From Auriscalpium vulgare (taxonomy: Eukaryota > Basidiomycota > Agaricomycetes > Russulales > Auriscalpiaceae): a stretch of 64,000 nt of DNA. The stretch is taken from contig JAHBBC010000017.1 in the NCBI GenBank assembly GCA_019915015.1, forward strand, positions 248,001 to 312,000. The letters run 5' to 3'. Shown here piece by piece: positions 40,438 to 51,339 of the stretch (position 1 is the first letter of the stretch; each line of letters starts with the position of its first letter). The position numbers and the translations under genes were made by a program. The notes beneath the pieces were generated by a model. It was not told the origin of the DNA, searched no databases, and saw only the letters and a list, made by a program, of their open reading frames with translations.

Positions 40438-43089
40438 TTTGTGGAGCCCACCGCGAGGGGCACTACCAGAATTCTTCCAGGACGCTCATCCTCGACTCCC
40501 CCCTCTCGTCGACATCGCTATCCGACTCGCGTCTCGTCGCTCGCAGAGGAGCTACGTGAATCGTTTGTCGTTTGGCCCCCCAGTCCAGGAGAACTCTTTT
40601 CCTCCGTTCCCAGTCCTTTTGCAACACACAACAACCTCTCCGACGTCTCGCACAGCGACAGCGAGGTTCAGCAAATTTTAGGAGACCTTTCACCGTTCCC
40701 TGGAGCCGCTACACCATCGCCTTTGCATCGCTCGCAATCGCATCGCACACCCGATCGCACACCCCCGTCGCCGTCGCCACAGCCGTTATCGCCACCTCGT
40801 AATCTCACCGATCGCCTTGCATCACGTCCGACATCGTCTATCGTCAATCCACTCCCTACAACTGCCCTACCCACTCCAGTCAATCCCCTACCTCGCCGCA
40901 TCATGGCTACTCCCGCTATGCCCGCCCGTGGTGATCGCACCGCTCCAACATTTACGCCCGAGCAGCCCCGATCGATTAGGCGATTTTTCGCCGACCTCGA
41001 GATCTTGTTCCTGCGTTGTGCCGTCGCCGATGGCGAAGCAAAGAAGCAATGGGCGCAGAGCTATGTCCCAATTGAAGTCGCCGACCTTTTCGACGCTATG
41101 CCCGAGTTCACCGACGCAACCAAGACGTACAAGGACTTCAAGGAAGCCGTTGCAAAGCTCTACCCAGGAGCTAGTGAAGACAAGGCGTACTCTGTCGCCG
41201 ATCTCGAGCGCTTGGTCGCTGACCGCCATCGGAGAGGCATCGCGACTATCGAAGAGTTTGCTGCGTTCCATCGAGACTTCCTAGCCATCTCCAGCTACCT
41301 CATCCGCCATCGCCGACTCTCCGACCTGCAGCAACAGCGCGAGTTCGTTCGTGCATTCCCACCCGAGCTCTGGAAGTTCGTCCATGCTCGCTTGCAGATC
41401 AAGAAACCAGATCACGAGCCTGAGGACCCGTATCTCGTCGCAGACGTTAAGGACGCAGCCAATTATGTTCTCCATGACACAGCAGCACCGTCCGTGCACA
41501 CCGACTCGACCAGCATCGCCAGTTCGTCGCTAGCGTCCGCTCCAGCAATCAAGACCGAGGAGCTACTCGCTACGCTCGTCCGATCGCTCACGCAAGCAGT
41601 CCAGGCGAACGCTATCGCTCCAGCGACGTCCACCACGAATTCGCCCGCGTCCACCGACGCTCCTCGTCGAGACAATCGCTGCCATTACTGTGGCATCGCC
41701 GAGCATCGTATAGTGCAATGCCCCACCGTCGACGAAGACATTCGCACAGGATATGTCAAGCGCAATCATGAAGGTCGTGTTATCCTAGCCAGCGGTGCCT
41801 TCGTTCCGACCTCGATTGTCGGCAGCTATCTTCGCGAACGTGTTATGGAATGGCACAGGCGAAATCCAGGCCAGCGCGCCCAAGCGCAGATGATGGTCGC
41901 AATCGAACCGCTATCGACGTTCACGCTCTCCACCGACGATCGCATCGCTGCTCTCGAAGCTGAGCTGTCTGCACTGCGAGGCTCACGCGAGTCGTACAAG
42001 CTGGTCTTCGACGGCGTTGAAGTGCCCTCTCGTCGACCTGCGGCCGCAAAGCCTGCGCATAACCCAGCAGCTTCCACCCGAGACGTTCGCGCTCCAGCCA
42101 CGAGCCATACGCCGCAAGTTCCCCGAGCACCAGTGCACCCTTTCGCCGAAGCACGCGACGCTACTACAGCCCCAGTCAAGCCTCGTTTCGTCCCAGCGGA
42201 CCCGCCTAGACCACCGGCAAACGCTCGCGACGGTGCATACAAGACAAACGCGCCGGTACACAAGGCAGAGATTGCAGACAAAGTCTTCGCCCGCTCGATG
42301 AAAGCCAGTTCGATTACGCTCACACCCGAGGAGCTCCTATCGCTTTCGCCAGAGGTTCGCGCCAAGTACCGCGACGCCGTAACACCTCGCCGATCAGCAA
42401 ATGAGCAAGTCACGTACACTATGTCCACTTTCGACGAAGTCGCAGAAGCTGTCGTCTCGCCCGAGGCAGCTATCGCAGAAGCTGAAGCCAGGACCTTTGC
42501 CAACTTTGTCCCCGCTCCTCGCGTCATCGCACCCGATCGAAGCAACCCTCCGCCTGGTGTTTTAGTCCTCGACGACCCGTACGAATCATATCTAATGGAT
42601 CTCTCGCCTGAGGAGGAGCCAAAGACCCTCACAGTCGCCCGAGAATCGGCAGCGCTTCGCTCGATCGACGCGATCATCGACAACAAGGATACAGTTGAAT
42701 GTTTGCTGGACCCAGGCTCGCAGATCATATCTATGTCTGAGGAAATTTGCCATCATCTCGGTCTCGCCTACGACCCCTCGATTCGCATTCGCGTTCAAAG
42801 TGCCAATACACATTTCGACAGCTCGCTTGGTTTAGCTCGCAACGTCCCAGTCAAAATAGCGAACATCACCATCTATTTGCAGATACATGTCATCCGCAAC
42901 GTCGCCTATGACATCCTACTTGGTCGCCCATTCGACGCGTTGACAGAGAGCATCGTGCGCAACTTCAAGAATGAAGATCAGACGATTACCTTGCGTTGCC
43001 CGAACTCGACGAGCGTGACGACTGTGCCTACGTTCGCCCGAGGGAAGCATCGATTTCGAGTCCCCGCTGAGACAATATTCACTGCTTGA
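40438..43089 (+). CDS. Gypsy B Gag-protease
   Basis: The frame is open from the primer-binding site (TGGAGCCCACCG, just after the LTR) to 43089, about 880 codons. There is no ATG in frame before about 40903, yet the first 150 or so residues keep similarity with element A. Either initiation is non-AUG (a GTG lies at 40441) or a spliced leader supplies the start. The order is a Pro/Ser-rich N-terminus, a capsid-like core (RSIRRFFADLEILFLRC), a complete knuckle CHYCGIAEHRIVQC, a coiled stretch (DDRIAALEAELSAL), a linker, and the protease with VECLLDPGSQIISMSEEI and YDILLGRPFD. The catalytic motif is DPGS instead of DTG/DSG. The pol frame overlaps the last 71 bases. Confidence 0.9.
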   Translation, partial: FVEPTARGTTRILPGRSSSTPPSRRHRYPTRVSSLAEELRESFVVWPPSPGELFSSVPSPFATHNNLSDVSHSDSEVQQILGDLSPFPGAATPSPLHRSQSHRTPDRTPPSPSPQPLSPPRNLTDRLASRPTSSIVNPLPTTALPTPVNPLPRRIMATPAMPARGDRTAPTFTPEQPRSIRRFFADLEILFLRCAVADGEAKKQWAQSYVPIEVADLFDAMPEFTDATKTYKDFKEAVAKLYPGASEDKAYSVADLERLVADRHRRGIATIEEFAAFHRDFLAISSYLIRHRRLSDLQQQREFVRAFPPELWKFVHARLQIKKPDHEPEDPYLVADVKDAANYVLHDTAAPSVHTDSTSIASSSLASAPAIKTEELLATLVRSLTQAVQANAIAPATSTTNSPASTDAPRRDNRCHYCGIAEHRIVQCPTVDEDIRTGYVKRNHEGRVILASGAFVPTSIVGSYLRERVMEWHRRNPGQRAQAQMMVAIEPLSTFTLSTDDRIAALEAELSALRGSRESYKLVFDGVEVPSRRPAAAKPAHNPAASTRDVRAPATSHTPQVPRAPVHPFAEARDATTAPVKPRFVPADPPRPPANARDGAYKTNAPVHKAEIADKVFARSMKASSITLTPEELLSLSPEVRAKYRDAVTPRRSANEQVTYTMSTFDEVAEAVVSPEAAIAEAEARTFANFVPAPRVIAPDRSNPPPGVLVLDDPYESYLMDLSPEEEPKTLTVARESAALRSIDAIIDNKDTVECLLDPGSQIISMSEEICHHLGLAYDPSIRIRVQSANTHFDSSLGLARNVPVKIANITIYLQIHVIRNVAYDILLGRPFDALTESIVRNFKNEDQTITLRCPNSTSVTTVPTFARGKHRFRVPAETIFTA

Positions 43090-46000
43090 ACATCTCGCCG
43101 ACGGAGAAGAAGTCGCCCTCATTCTAGAAGGCGACGATCAAAATGTCCGCGCTATCGCATATACCACACTCGACTCGGCGGACGAGTCTTCGCTTCAATT
43201 CGCCTATTTGACCGCTTCCGACGTTCGCTCTTTACTCCCCGATCATGCTATGCCTTCCTCTTTCACTCTATTATCTCCCGATTCCGCCCCGACTATTGCA
43301 GCAACTCGCCCAACGTTCCCTACCGCTTCTAAGCCAAATATTTGTTCGCACACTTTGCCTGAGTTCTCGCCCGATACCCCCGACCTCCCAACTCGCTCCA
43401 CGTTCGCCAAGCGCAAGTACAAACCTGTCTCGCAGAAGGTCAAGCCGATCCTAGGTTCAGTCGCAGAAGAATTTCGCATCATCCGAGACATCAAAGGAGA
43501 CCCGCTCGCATCGCTACCTTATCTCCCGACACATCCGACGCCGTTTACTCCCACAGGACGCTACACACAAGAACGCAAAGGCACTGTTGATCGCCAAGAG
43601 TGCTATGCGTTCCTACAGCCAGCTGAACGCGACCTGCTTCATCATGTAATCGCAGTGCACAACGACGCATTCGCCTGGGACGACACTGAGCGAGGCAGCT
43701 TCAAGCGAGAGTTCTTTCCACCTGTACAGATCCCTGTCGTACCGCATACACCCTGGGTACAGCGAAATATTCCGATTCCACCTGGCATTTACAAGGAAGT
43801 CTGTGCACTCATTCGTCGCAAGATGGATGCGGGCACCTACGAGCCTTCGAACTCATCCTATCGCTCTCGCTGGTTTTGTGTCGCAAAGAAAGACGGAAAG
43901 TCGCTGCGAATCGTACACAGTCTCGAGCCTCTCAACGCCGTCACAATCGCGCACTCTGGAGTCCCCCCGACGCCGGAGCATCTCGCCGAACAGTTTGGTG
44001 GTCGCGCATGCGGAGGAATCCTCGATTTATACGTTGGCTACGACGAGCGACTTATCGACGAACGCTCCCGAGATCTCACGACGTTCCAGACGCCCTTTGG
44101 AGCCCAACGACTTGTCACCCTTCCGATGGGTTGGACGAACTCAGTGCCTATTTTCCACGACGATGTCACACATATTCTGCAGCCCGAGATTCCAGCGATT
44201 ACAGTCCCCTACATCGACGACGTACCACTCAAAGGACCTGCGACCGAGTACCCCGACGAAAATGGCATCGCTGAAGCTATCCCCGAGAACGCAGGGATTC
44301 GCCGATTTGTCTGGGAGCATTTCCAGAACGTCAATCGCATATTGCAGCGCATGAAGTACTCTGGAGGAACGTTCTCTGGAACCAAGTCGATCCTCATCAG
44401 CCGCGAGTTCACCGTTCTAGGGCATCGATGCACACCAGACGGACGTCGCCCCGACGACTCGACCGTCTCAGTGATCCGCAACTGGGGCCCTTGTAAAGAC
44501 CTCTCGGACGTTCGCGCATTCCTAGGAACCATCGGAGTTTGTCGCATATTCATTGATTCGTTCGCCAAACGCGCACACGTCTTGACGCATCTCACTCGCA
44601 AAGGTGTCCCGTTCGAGTTCGGACCGCAGCACATAGCAGCGCAAGAGGATCTCAAAGCAGCTTTATTAGCATCGCCAGCACTGCGCGCTATTGATTACGA
44701 GTCGCCCGACCCTGTTATCCTCGCTGTCGATTCGTCCTACATCGCTATCGGGTATATCTTAGCTCAAGACGTCGAGACACCCAAAAGGAAGATTCGCTAT
44801 GTCAATCGTTTCGGGTCGATCACGCTGAACGACCGAGAGCGTCGCTTCTCTCAGCCTAAACTCGAGATCTATGGCTTATTTCGCTCTCTGCGCACACTCC
44901 GCCTTTATTTAATCGGTGTCCGCAACCTGATAGTTGAAGTCGACGCGACTGCGATTAAGGGAATGCTCAAGAATCCCGACCTCGTCCCCAGCGCCAGCAT
45001 CAACCGATGGATTCTCGCTATCATTACTTTCCACTTCGTCCTCCGCCACGTACCAGGTATCAGCCATGGCCCCGACGGTCTCTCAAGACATCGCGACGAA
45101 TCGCCTAAGCAGTCCGAGCACGACGACGACTTCGACGACTGGCTAGACAATGTACACGGCTTCCTTCATATAATTTATCCCTCGCCTTCAGCCTTTCGAT
45201 CGCGCATACTCGCCCCGCCCACCCACCCTTCGCCGATACTCGCTACGTTCTCGCAGACCGAGGACGGTCCTGAAATCAGTGAGGAGGAGGTGCCCGAGCT
45301 CAGCTACGACGACGTCCCTCGCTCTGACTCGGCGAAAGCCCACGACAAGCGCGTACAAGCAGTCCACGATTGGCACGAGAACCCAGTACGCCCAGCTCAG
45401 ATGTCCGAGGCAGAATTAGCAACATTCATCCGCTACGCGACTCGCTTTTTCATTGACGACACTCGCCTATGGCGCCGCAGTCCCGACGGTGCACACAAGC
45501 TCGTAATTCAGCCAGCCAGTCGACTCAGAGTACTCGCAGAATGTCACGATCGAGCTGGACATCGCGGAATCTTCGCTACAAAATCGCTCATACAGGAACG
45601 CTTCTGGTGGCCGGCGTCCGAGGCCGACATCATGTGGTATGTTCGCAGCTGCCTCATCTGCCAGCAACGCCAAAAGCGACAAGTTCTTATGCGCCCGACC
45701 GTCGCACCGCCTGCCGCACTCTTTGCCAAGATCTACGTTGACACTATGCATATGCCGCCCTCGAATGGTTATCGCTACATCGTTCAAGGTCGCTGTTCGC
45801 TCACGCACTACCCCGAGTTTCGCCTATTGCGACGCGAGACAGCCAAAGCCATCGCAGACTGGGTCTTTGAAGACATCCTATGTCGCTGGGGTTCGCTCAG
45901 CGAGATTGTTACAGACAACGGCGGTCCATTTGTCAAAGCTCTCGACTACCTATCGAAGAAGTACAACGTCCGACATATTCGCATCAGTGGCTACAACTCC

Positions 46001-46741
46001 CGAGCAAATGGAATCGTAGAACGTGCACATTTCGACGTACGACAAGCCCTATACAAGTCCTGCGATGGAGAACAGAATCGCTGGTCGACAGCGGCGCACA
46101 CCGTTTTCTGGTCCGAGCGACTGACGACTCGCCGTCGCATGGGTTGCTCGCCCTACTTCGCTGTTACAGGCTGCCACCCGCTGATTCCACTCGATATCTC
46201 GGAGGCAACGTACCTTCTTCCTGCACCAACATCGATCCTCTCGACCACCGATCTCATCGCGCGCCGCGCTATAGCACTGCAGAAACGACATGAACATGTC
46301 GCAGAACTTCGCTCAACAGTCTATGAACATCGGCTTGCCACCGCGAAACGTTTTGAGCAAGAACACGCCGCTACCATCCGAGATTTCGACTTCAAGCAAG
46401 GAGCGCTAGTGCTTATTCGTCACACAGCAATCGAGAAGTCGCTGAACCGCAAGATGCGCGCTCGGTACCTTGGTCCGCTCGTAGTCATATCAAGGAACCG
46501 TGGAGGTGCCTATCTTGTCGCCGAGCTCGACGGTTCTGTTTTCGATCGCCCTATAGCAGCATTCCGAGTCATCCCATTCTTTGCACGCAAGGAGATTAAG
46601 CTCAGTCTCGACGCTATCGACATAGACACAGCCCGACTCCGTGACCTCGAAGCCTCGCAGTCCCTAGGAGATGACGACGATCTTGAAACACTACCAATCG
46701 CCGAAAACGACGAGCCCGATCATGCACAAGTTGAAGACTAG
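43019..46741 (+). CDS. Gypsy B Pol (RT, RNase H, integrase)
   Basis: The frame opens after a stop at 43016 and overlaps the end of Gag-protease in the +1 frame, so a +1 shift (or equivalent) is probably used. The RT holds RNIPIPPGIYKEV, SRWFCVAKKDGKSLRIVH, LPMGWTNSVPIF and VPYIDDVPL. The RNase H holds ILAVDSSYIAIGYILAQ and HVPGISHGPDGLSRH. The integrase has HDRAGH and CLIC (H-x4-H, C-x2-C), then YVDTMHM, VTDNGGPF and IVERAHFDVRQA supplying D, D, E. A GPY/F-like block RYLGPLVVISRNRGGAY follows near the C-terminus. No chromodomain was recognised. No frameshift was found, so the copy could be active and could serve the defective A copies in trans. Confidence 0.95.
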   Translation, partial: RLCLRSPEGSIDFESPLRQYSLLEHLADGEEVALILEGDDQNVRAIAYTTLDSADESSLQFAYLTASDVRSLLPDHAMPSSFTLLSPDSAPTIAATRPTFPTASKPNICSHTLPEFSPDTPDLPTRSTFAKRKYKPVSQKVKPILGSVAEEFRIIRDIKGDPLASLPYLPTHPTPFTPTGRYTQERKGTVDRQECYAFLQPAERDLLHHVIAVHNDAFAWDDTERGSFKREFFPPVQIPVVPHTPWVQRNIPIPPGIYKEVCALIRRKMDAGTYEPSNSSYRSRWFCVAKKDGKSLRIVHSLEPLNAVTIAHSGVPPTPEHLAEQFGGRACGGILDLYVGYDERLIDERSRDLTTFQTPFGAQRLVTLPMGWTNSVPIFHDDVTHILQPEIPAITVPYIDDVPLKGPATEYPDENGIAEAIPENAGIRRFVWEHFQNVNRILQRMKYSGGTFSGTKSILISREFTVLGHRCTPDGRRPDDSTVSVIRNWGPCKDLSDVRAFLGTIGVCRIFIDSFAKRAHVLTHLTRKGVPFEFGPQHIAAQEDLKAALLASPALRAIDYESPDPVILAVDSSYIAIGYILAQDVETPKRKIRYVNRFGSITLNDRERRFSQPKLEIYGLFRSLRTLRLYLIGVRNLIVEVDATAIKGMLKNPDLVPSASINRWILAIITFHFVLRHVPGISHGPDGLSRHRDESPKQSEHDDDFDDWLDNVHGFLHIIYPSPSAFRSRILAPPTHPSPILATFSQTEDGPEISEEEVPELSYDDVPRSDSAKAHDKRVQAVHDWHENPVRPAQMSEAELATFIRYATRFFIDDTRLWRRSPDGAHKLVIQPASRLRVLAECHDRAGHRGIFATKSLIQERFWWPASEADIMWYVRSCLICQQRQKRQVLMRPTVAPPAALFAKIYVDTMHMPPSNGYRYIVQGRCSLTHYPEFRLLRRETAKAIADWVFEDILCRWGSLSEIVTDNGGPFVKALDYLSKKYNVRHIRISGYNSRANGIVERAHFDVRQALYKSCDGEQNRWSTAAHTVFWSERLTTRRRMGCSPYFAVTGCHPLIPLDISEATYLLPAPTSILSTTDLIARRAIALQKRHEHVAELRSTVYEHRLATAKRFEQEHAATIRDFDFKQGALVLIRHTAIEKSLNRKMRARYLGPLVVISRNRGGAYLVAELDGSVFDRPIAAFRVIPFFARKEIKLSLDAIDIDTARLRDLEASQSLGDDDDLETLPIAENDEPDHAQVED
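45256..45290 (+). repeat. Internal copy of the polypurine-tract leader (Gypsy B)
   Basis: The stretch carries the same hairpin GACCGAGGACGGTC, an ATCAGT word and GAGGAGGAGG, followed by TG. It repeats the 35 bp before the 3' LTR (46972-47006) and lies between the RNase H and integrase coding parts. Confidence 0.8.
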
Positions 46742-46971
46742 GCACCAGTCAAACATCGCCAGGATACCCTTTCGTTTGCCAATGACTTCCCTTTATTTCC
46801 CTCTATCTGTTTCACCCTTTTCCCAGTTCATTTTGTTCATCTCACTATTCCAGAGACCAAGAAGGGACATTTTACCTATGTGATTACTTCTCCTATGCCT
46901 TCCCTTTTTGCTCCGTTTCATCGCCACACTTCCCCGAGATCTAGGACGCACTCGCCAACGGCATACGCAAT

Positions 46972-47006
46972 GACCGAGGACGGTCAAGACTTCAGTGAGG
47001 AGGAGA
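46972..47006 (+). other. Gypsy B polypurine tract with upstream hairpin
   Basis: The GACCG/CGGTC stem-loop, CAAGACTTCAGT and the purine run GAGGAGGAGA end exactly at the 3' LTR. Confidence 0.8.
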
Positions 47007-48624
47007 TGATACGCCTGCTACGCGTGTGGCTACTGTTTGCGCATTTTCGATGCACTGTGGCACTCGCACAGTGGCTCCGACCGTTGCCATGCATCCCCGA
47101 CTCTATCGTTCTCGCCGAAACACTCGCACAACAGCTAGCTCTGTAGCTGTCCGCGCAATCGTTCGCTGCAGTTCGCCGACGCTCGCTCTCACTCGCACAT
47201 CATCCTACGACAGTCGCCGAAGTCACGCCACGTCCCCTGCACCCTAGTCACTCATCAGCAGTCAGACAATGTTCTCCCAAGGTCGCACCGACTCGCTATA
47301 CGTTCAGGCGTGCATACACAGCTCGTGCACACTCGCACTCGACATCGCTGCTTCGCCCGAGCATCGCTACACGTTTGCATCGTTCGCCTGAGCCAGCCAC
47401 GTCATCGCCGAGGTCGCCCGACTCGTCCGAGCGTCTAGAGCAATCCATCAACTGCATAGTCCGTCGGATCTTGGCCATGTCTCACATCAATTAGCCCACA
47501 TCACCGAAGCCAGAGCCATGAGATAGCAACCCCGTCCACGTCGTCGCAGTCGTTCGCCGGCGCTCGCCTGTACTCAGCGGACACAGCTGCACATGCCCGA
47601 CCTCCCAGCGACTCAGAGATGCAGCGCAGACTCGCAGACCATCGAGCTATTGCCCAGCGACATCGGAGACGATCCCCGAGCCCGAGACATCAGCGGACCG
47701 GATCATCAACCACTTCTGATGCATTGCTGTTGCATCCCGAGCATCCCGGAGGTTTCGCCGAAGATAGCATCATAGTTGCGCCTAGACCGTCGCGATACTG
47801 TCCCCTCATGTCGCAGCCGTTCACCGACGTTCGCCTATGTTCAGCGAGCTCAGCTACACGTCTAGGGTCTCTCAGCAACTCGCCAACGATACAGTGACTC
47901 GCTGAACATCGAGATATCACTCAGCAACGCAGGAGACAGTGCCCAAGCCCGAGCCATCAGTGACCCGGATCAACGACCACTTTTGACGCGTCGCTGATGC
48001 GCCCCGAGTGTCCCGGAGACTTTGCTGGAGATATCTCCGCTTTTGTGTCTAGGCCTTTGATATCTCTTCTCTCTCATTCGCTATAATTCGCCGATGCTTC
48101 GCACGGCTTCGCTGACTGCATTGCATGACTCGTGTAGCTACTCCGACGCATTTTCCCATGTATAAGTGTAGCTAGCAGTGTTTGCATGCGATAGGAACTT
48201 CTCCCCCCCAGAGACAGCACCTCAAACCTCGAGAACTATCGTCTTTCATCTTCGCAGCGCATCGTTTAGCCCTTTTATCGACATCGACATTGCATTCACC
48301 TTCGCAGCGCATCGTTTACGCACTTGCATATTGAGAACCTTCGCCCTATCGTCGCCCATCGTCGCCCAGCGTCGCCTATCGTCCCCAACCTTCGCCCTAC
48401 CTCCCCGACTCTCGCTACGCCACCCCAAGCCTTGTATTGCCGCCCACACCTTCGCCGACACTCACCCCCCATTCCCCGTCGCTCGCTACACTTCCCCAGT
48501 GACAGCTGCGACTCTCCGAGCCCCCTGGTAGACCTGGGACACGCCCCCCAACTAAAACAGTACTACTCGACGAGCAGGGTTTGGTTTTGTCATCTGACCG
48601 CCTGTCCGACGAGTTTGGTCATCA
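47007..48624 (+). repeat. Gypsy B 3' LTR
   Basis: It has the same length as the 5' LTR and is followed by the duplication GCGG. Confidence 0.95.
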
Positions 48625-49119
48625 GCGGGCGTATACCGCGCGGTGACTGGCATGGACACGGATAGATACTAGAACAACGGGGGGCACATGCGAGCACAGC
48701 TAGGGATGGATGGTCAGGATGTGACTGACAGTCACAGTCCGACAGCGGCATCGGCGTGGGCTTGGACATGGCCCGACGATGCTGCACTCTTGGCTAGCGG
48801 GGACCATAGCAGATCGAGGGCGTCGCTGTTTCCCTGGTGGAAACAGCGTACGCACAGCACTGCAGTGCGTGGACAACCTCGACGATTCAACACGAGGAGG
48901 AGTAGCGGGTCGAGTCCGGTCGATGATGCTGCTGGGGGCGAGGCGAGCGGAGCCGATTCAGCTCGAGGAGCAGAACCGATGGCGCGCAAGGCGCGCGTGG
49001 GAAATCGATAAGAGTCATCAAGATCTCTCCGACTCTGGCTCTCTCGCTCCTTTCTGACCTTCGTCCTTCGACACTTCACCGTCCTTTTGTTCACACATCA
49101 CCTACCGGACCCCTACAAT
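48625..49119. other. Intergenic upstream of NLR copy 2
   Basis: It duplicates the part of copy 1 from about 19481 to 19975. No gene was recognised. Gypsy B now separates the F-box/LRR-like gene from this region. Confidence 0.5.
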
Positions 49120-51339
49120 ATGTTTCTGAAGATGAAGCATGCACGTACGCAACAGCTCCCACAAGTAGCAGGTACGTCTCGCGGTCGGTTTTCAGGGCTC
49201 TATTGACTTCTGTGCCTCATGAAGCAGCTCTTCAGCTCTCGAACCTAACAGACGAAGTTTTGAAACCGCAAGGAGTGTTGTTGACAATGTCAACATCTGC
49301 TGGAATGCTCAAGGAAATCAGTGATATTGCGACGAAACTTCCAATGATCAAGGGTACAGCCGGTATATTGTTGCGAGTGTTGGAAGTGCGCGATGTGAGC
49401 TCTGTAGCCTTGGTACCTTGACACACACTAGCTAACCTCAGTGATAGGAAGTAGTTGTGTTCAAGCAACGATGGCAAGAGGTTCTTAATAGGGTCGACGA
49501 ATTTGGCGCCATAATTTGTGACATTGATAACTATCATCGAGGCAAGAAGTTAGACATTCCTCATGATATTGAAGTGATTCTGGATGGGCTGAAACAGTAT
49601 GCATTCTTCCGACAAATGTATGATTTCAAGTTCCTGATATATTTTCCCCCACTTTCAGAGATGTACGGACAATTGAGCCTCTCTTATCAATGTGCAGAAG
49701 CCACTCAATGTGGTCTCGTTTCAAGCTGCATGTCAATCGAGCTGACATGATCAAGAGGATTGATCAATTTGACCAACAGATGAACCATGTAATCAATAAC
49801 TGCAATGTTACTACTTTTCTTTTGAACTAATTTACTTGGCTAACAATGCATGTGCAGATGTCTATGATTCTGTCCATCAGTCATAATTTGCAGGAAATAC
49901 AGGTGTGTTGCAAGCTACATGTCAGTCATTGTTTTTCTAATATAGCTATAGGGGCATAGGTATGTGTGCTATTTCCTATTTAGACAGGATTCTGATTCAA
50001 GACAGAATGACCTTCAATGGTAATATTCCGGCAAAACCTGGCAGTCTTCTTGGACGAGAAAATTATATAAAATCTGCTATGACAGCTATCCTTAGCAATC
50101 TGCGCAGACCAGCTCGGATCTCTATCATGGGCCCAGGTGGCATTGGAAAAACATCCCTTGCCTTGACAATACTGCATGATGATGCCATCACACAGGTCTT
50201 TAAAGACAAAATATATTTTGTGTCATGTGAATATTGCACTTCACTGGATACACTTGTTGCAAACCTGTGCAGTGTCTTAATATGCGACAGCTATGAAACT
50301 TCTATAAGTGAAGAAATAATGTTGCAACATTTGGAAGAGCAGTCAAACTGCTTGTTATGTTTGGACAACTTTGAGAGTGTCTGGGATTGTAATGCAGCAG
50401 AAAAGCATGCTATTGAGGCATTGGTTGCCAAAATTGCATCACTCTCTAGTGTTACATTGATTATAACTGTGCGGGGTATAGAATACCCACCTGGCATTGC
50501 CTGGACAGACCCAAAGCTTCCACCATTAGAGCCTGTCAACTTTGAGATTGCAAAACAAATATTCTACAATATCTGTTCACATTGGGATAGCTGGGCAGAG
50601 AAATTGGTTCAAGAAGTAGAAGGATTACCTCTGGCTGTCACACTGATAGGTCACCTTGCACAAAGCATGAGTTGCCAGCAGTTGTGGCAAGAATGGGAGA
50701 AAGAAAAAACAGCATCAATTGGACGGGGGACTGGGCATAGATTGACCAGCTTGGAGATGTCAATAAAGCTTTCTGTCAACAATCAAAGAATACAGTCAAA
50801 CCCAACCTGTGTATTTTTGTTGACTGTTATTAGTCAACTTCCTGCTGGATTACATCTAGACCAGACCAACAAGTTGCAAGCTATATTTCCAGAAGCAACA
50901 AACCTGATAGGCAGTATAATTCCTCTTCAACAATGCAGTCTAGCGTATATATCAAATCAGAGGATACAAATGCATCCTTTAGTTCGATATTTCTGTCAAG
51001 AGCATTTGGCATTGCCTGAGTCAAAGCAATCTGTGTTTGAAGAGTACTATATCAATATGACTAATAAGGTAGAAGAGAATGGACAAAGTGTCTCACTAGA
51101 AAAATTACAAGAGCACAAGAATATACACTCAGTGTTGCTAAAAATAGTACTTGGTGGGAAATGGCCAGCGCAAGCATGGCAGTACAATTACTCTTAATCA
51201 TTTAGGGGGCAGGGGGGAGAGGGGCTTGGCCATTAAATATACCCAAGCAAAATTGCTGACAGTTTAGGCTTGGGGATTGTCTCTATCATTGGGTGGTAGC
51301 TCAACGTCCTGCATGCTTCGATGCACTAGGTGGTCGGAG

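Larger units (their letters stand above)
38820..48624 (+). mobile_element. Ty3/Gypsy LTR retrotransposon B, structurally intact
   Basis: LTRs of 1,618 bp (38820-40437 and 47007-48624) begin TGATACGCC and end GGTCATCA. They have equal length, and no difference was seen where they were compared. The insertion has a 4-bp duplication GCGG: it precedes 38820 and follows 48624, and the unoccupied site is at about 19481-19484. The interior has an uninterrupted Gag-protease frame and an uninterrupted Pol frame in +1 relation. It belongs to the same family as A, but the coding sequences have diverged at many silent sites. Confidence 0.95.
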
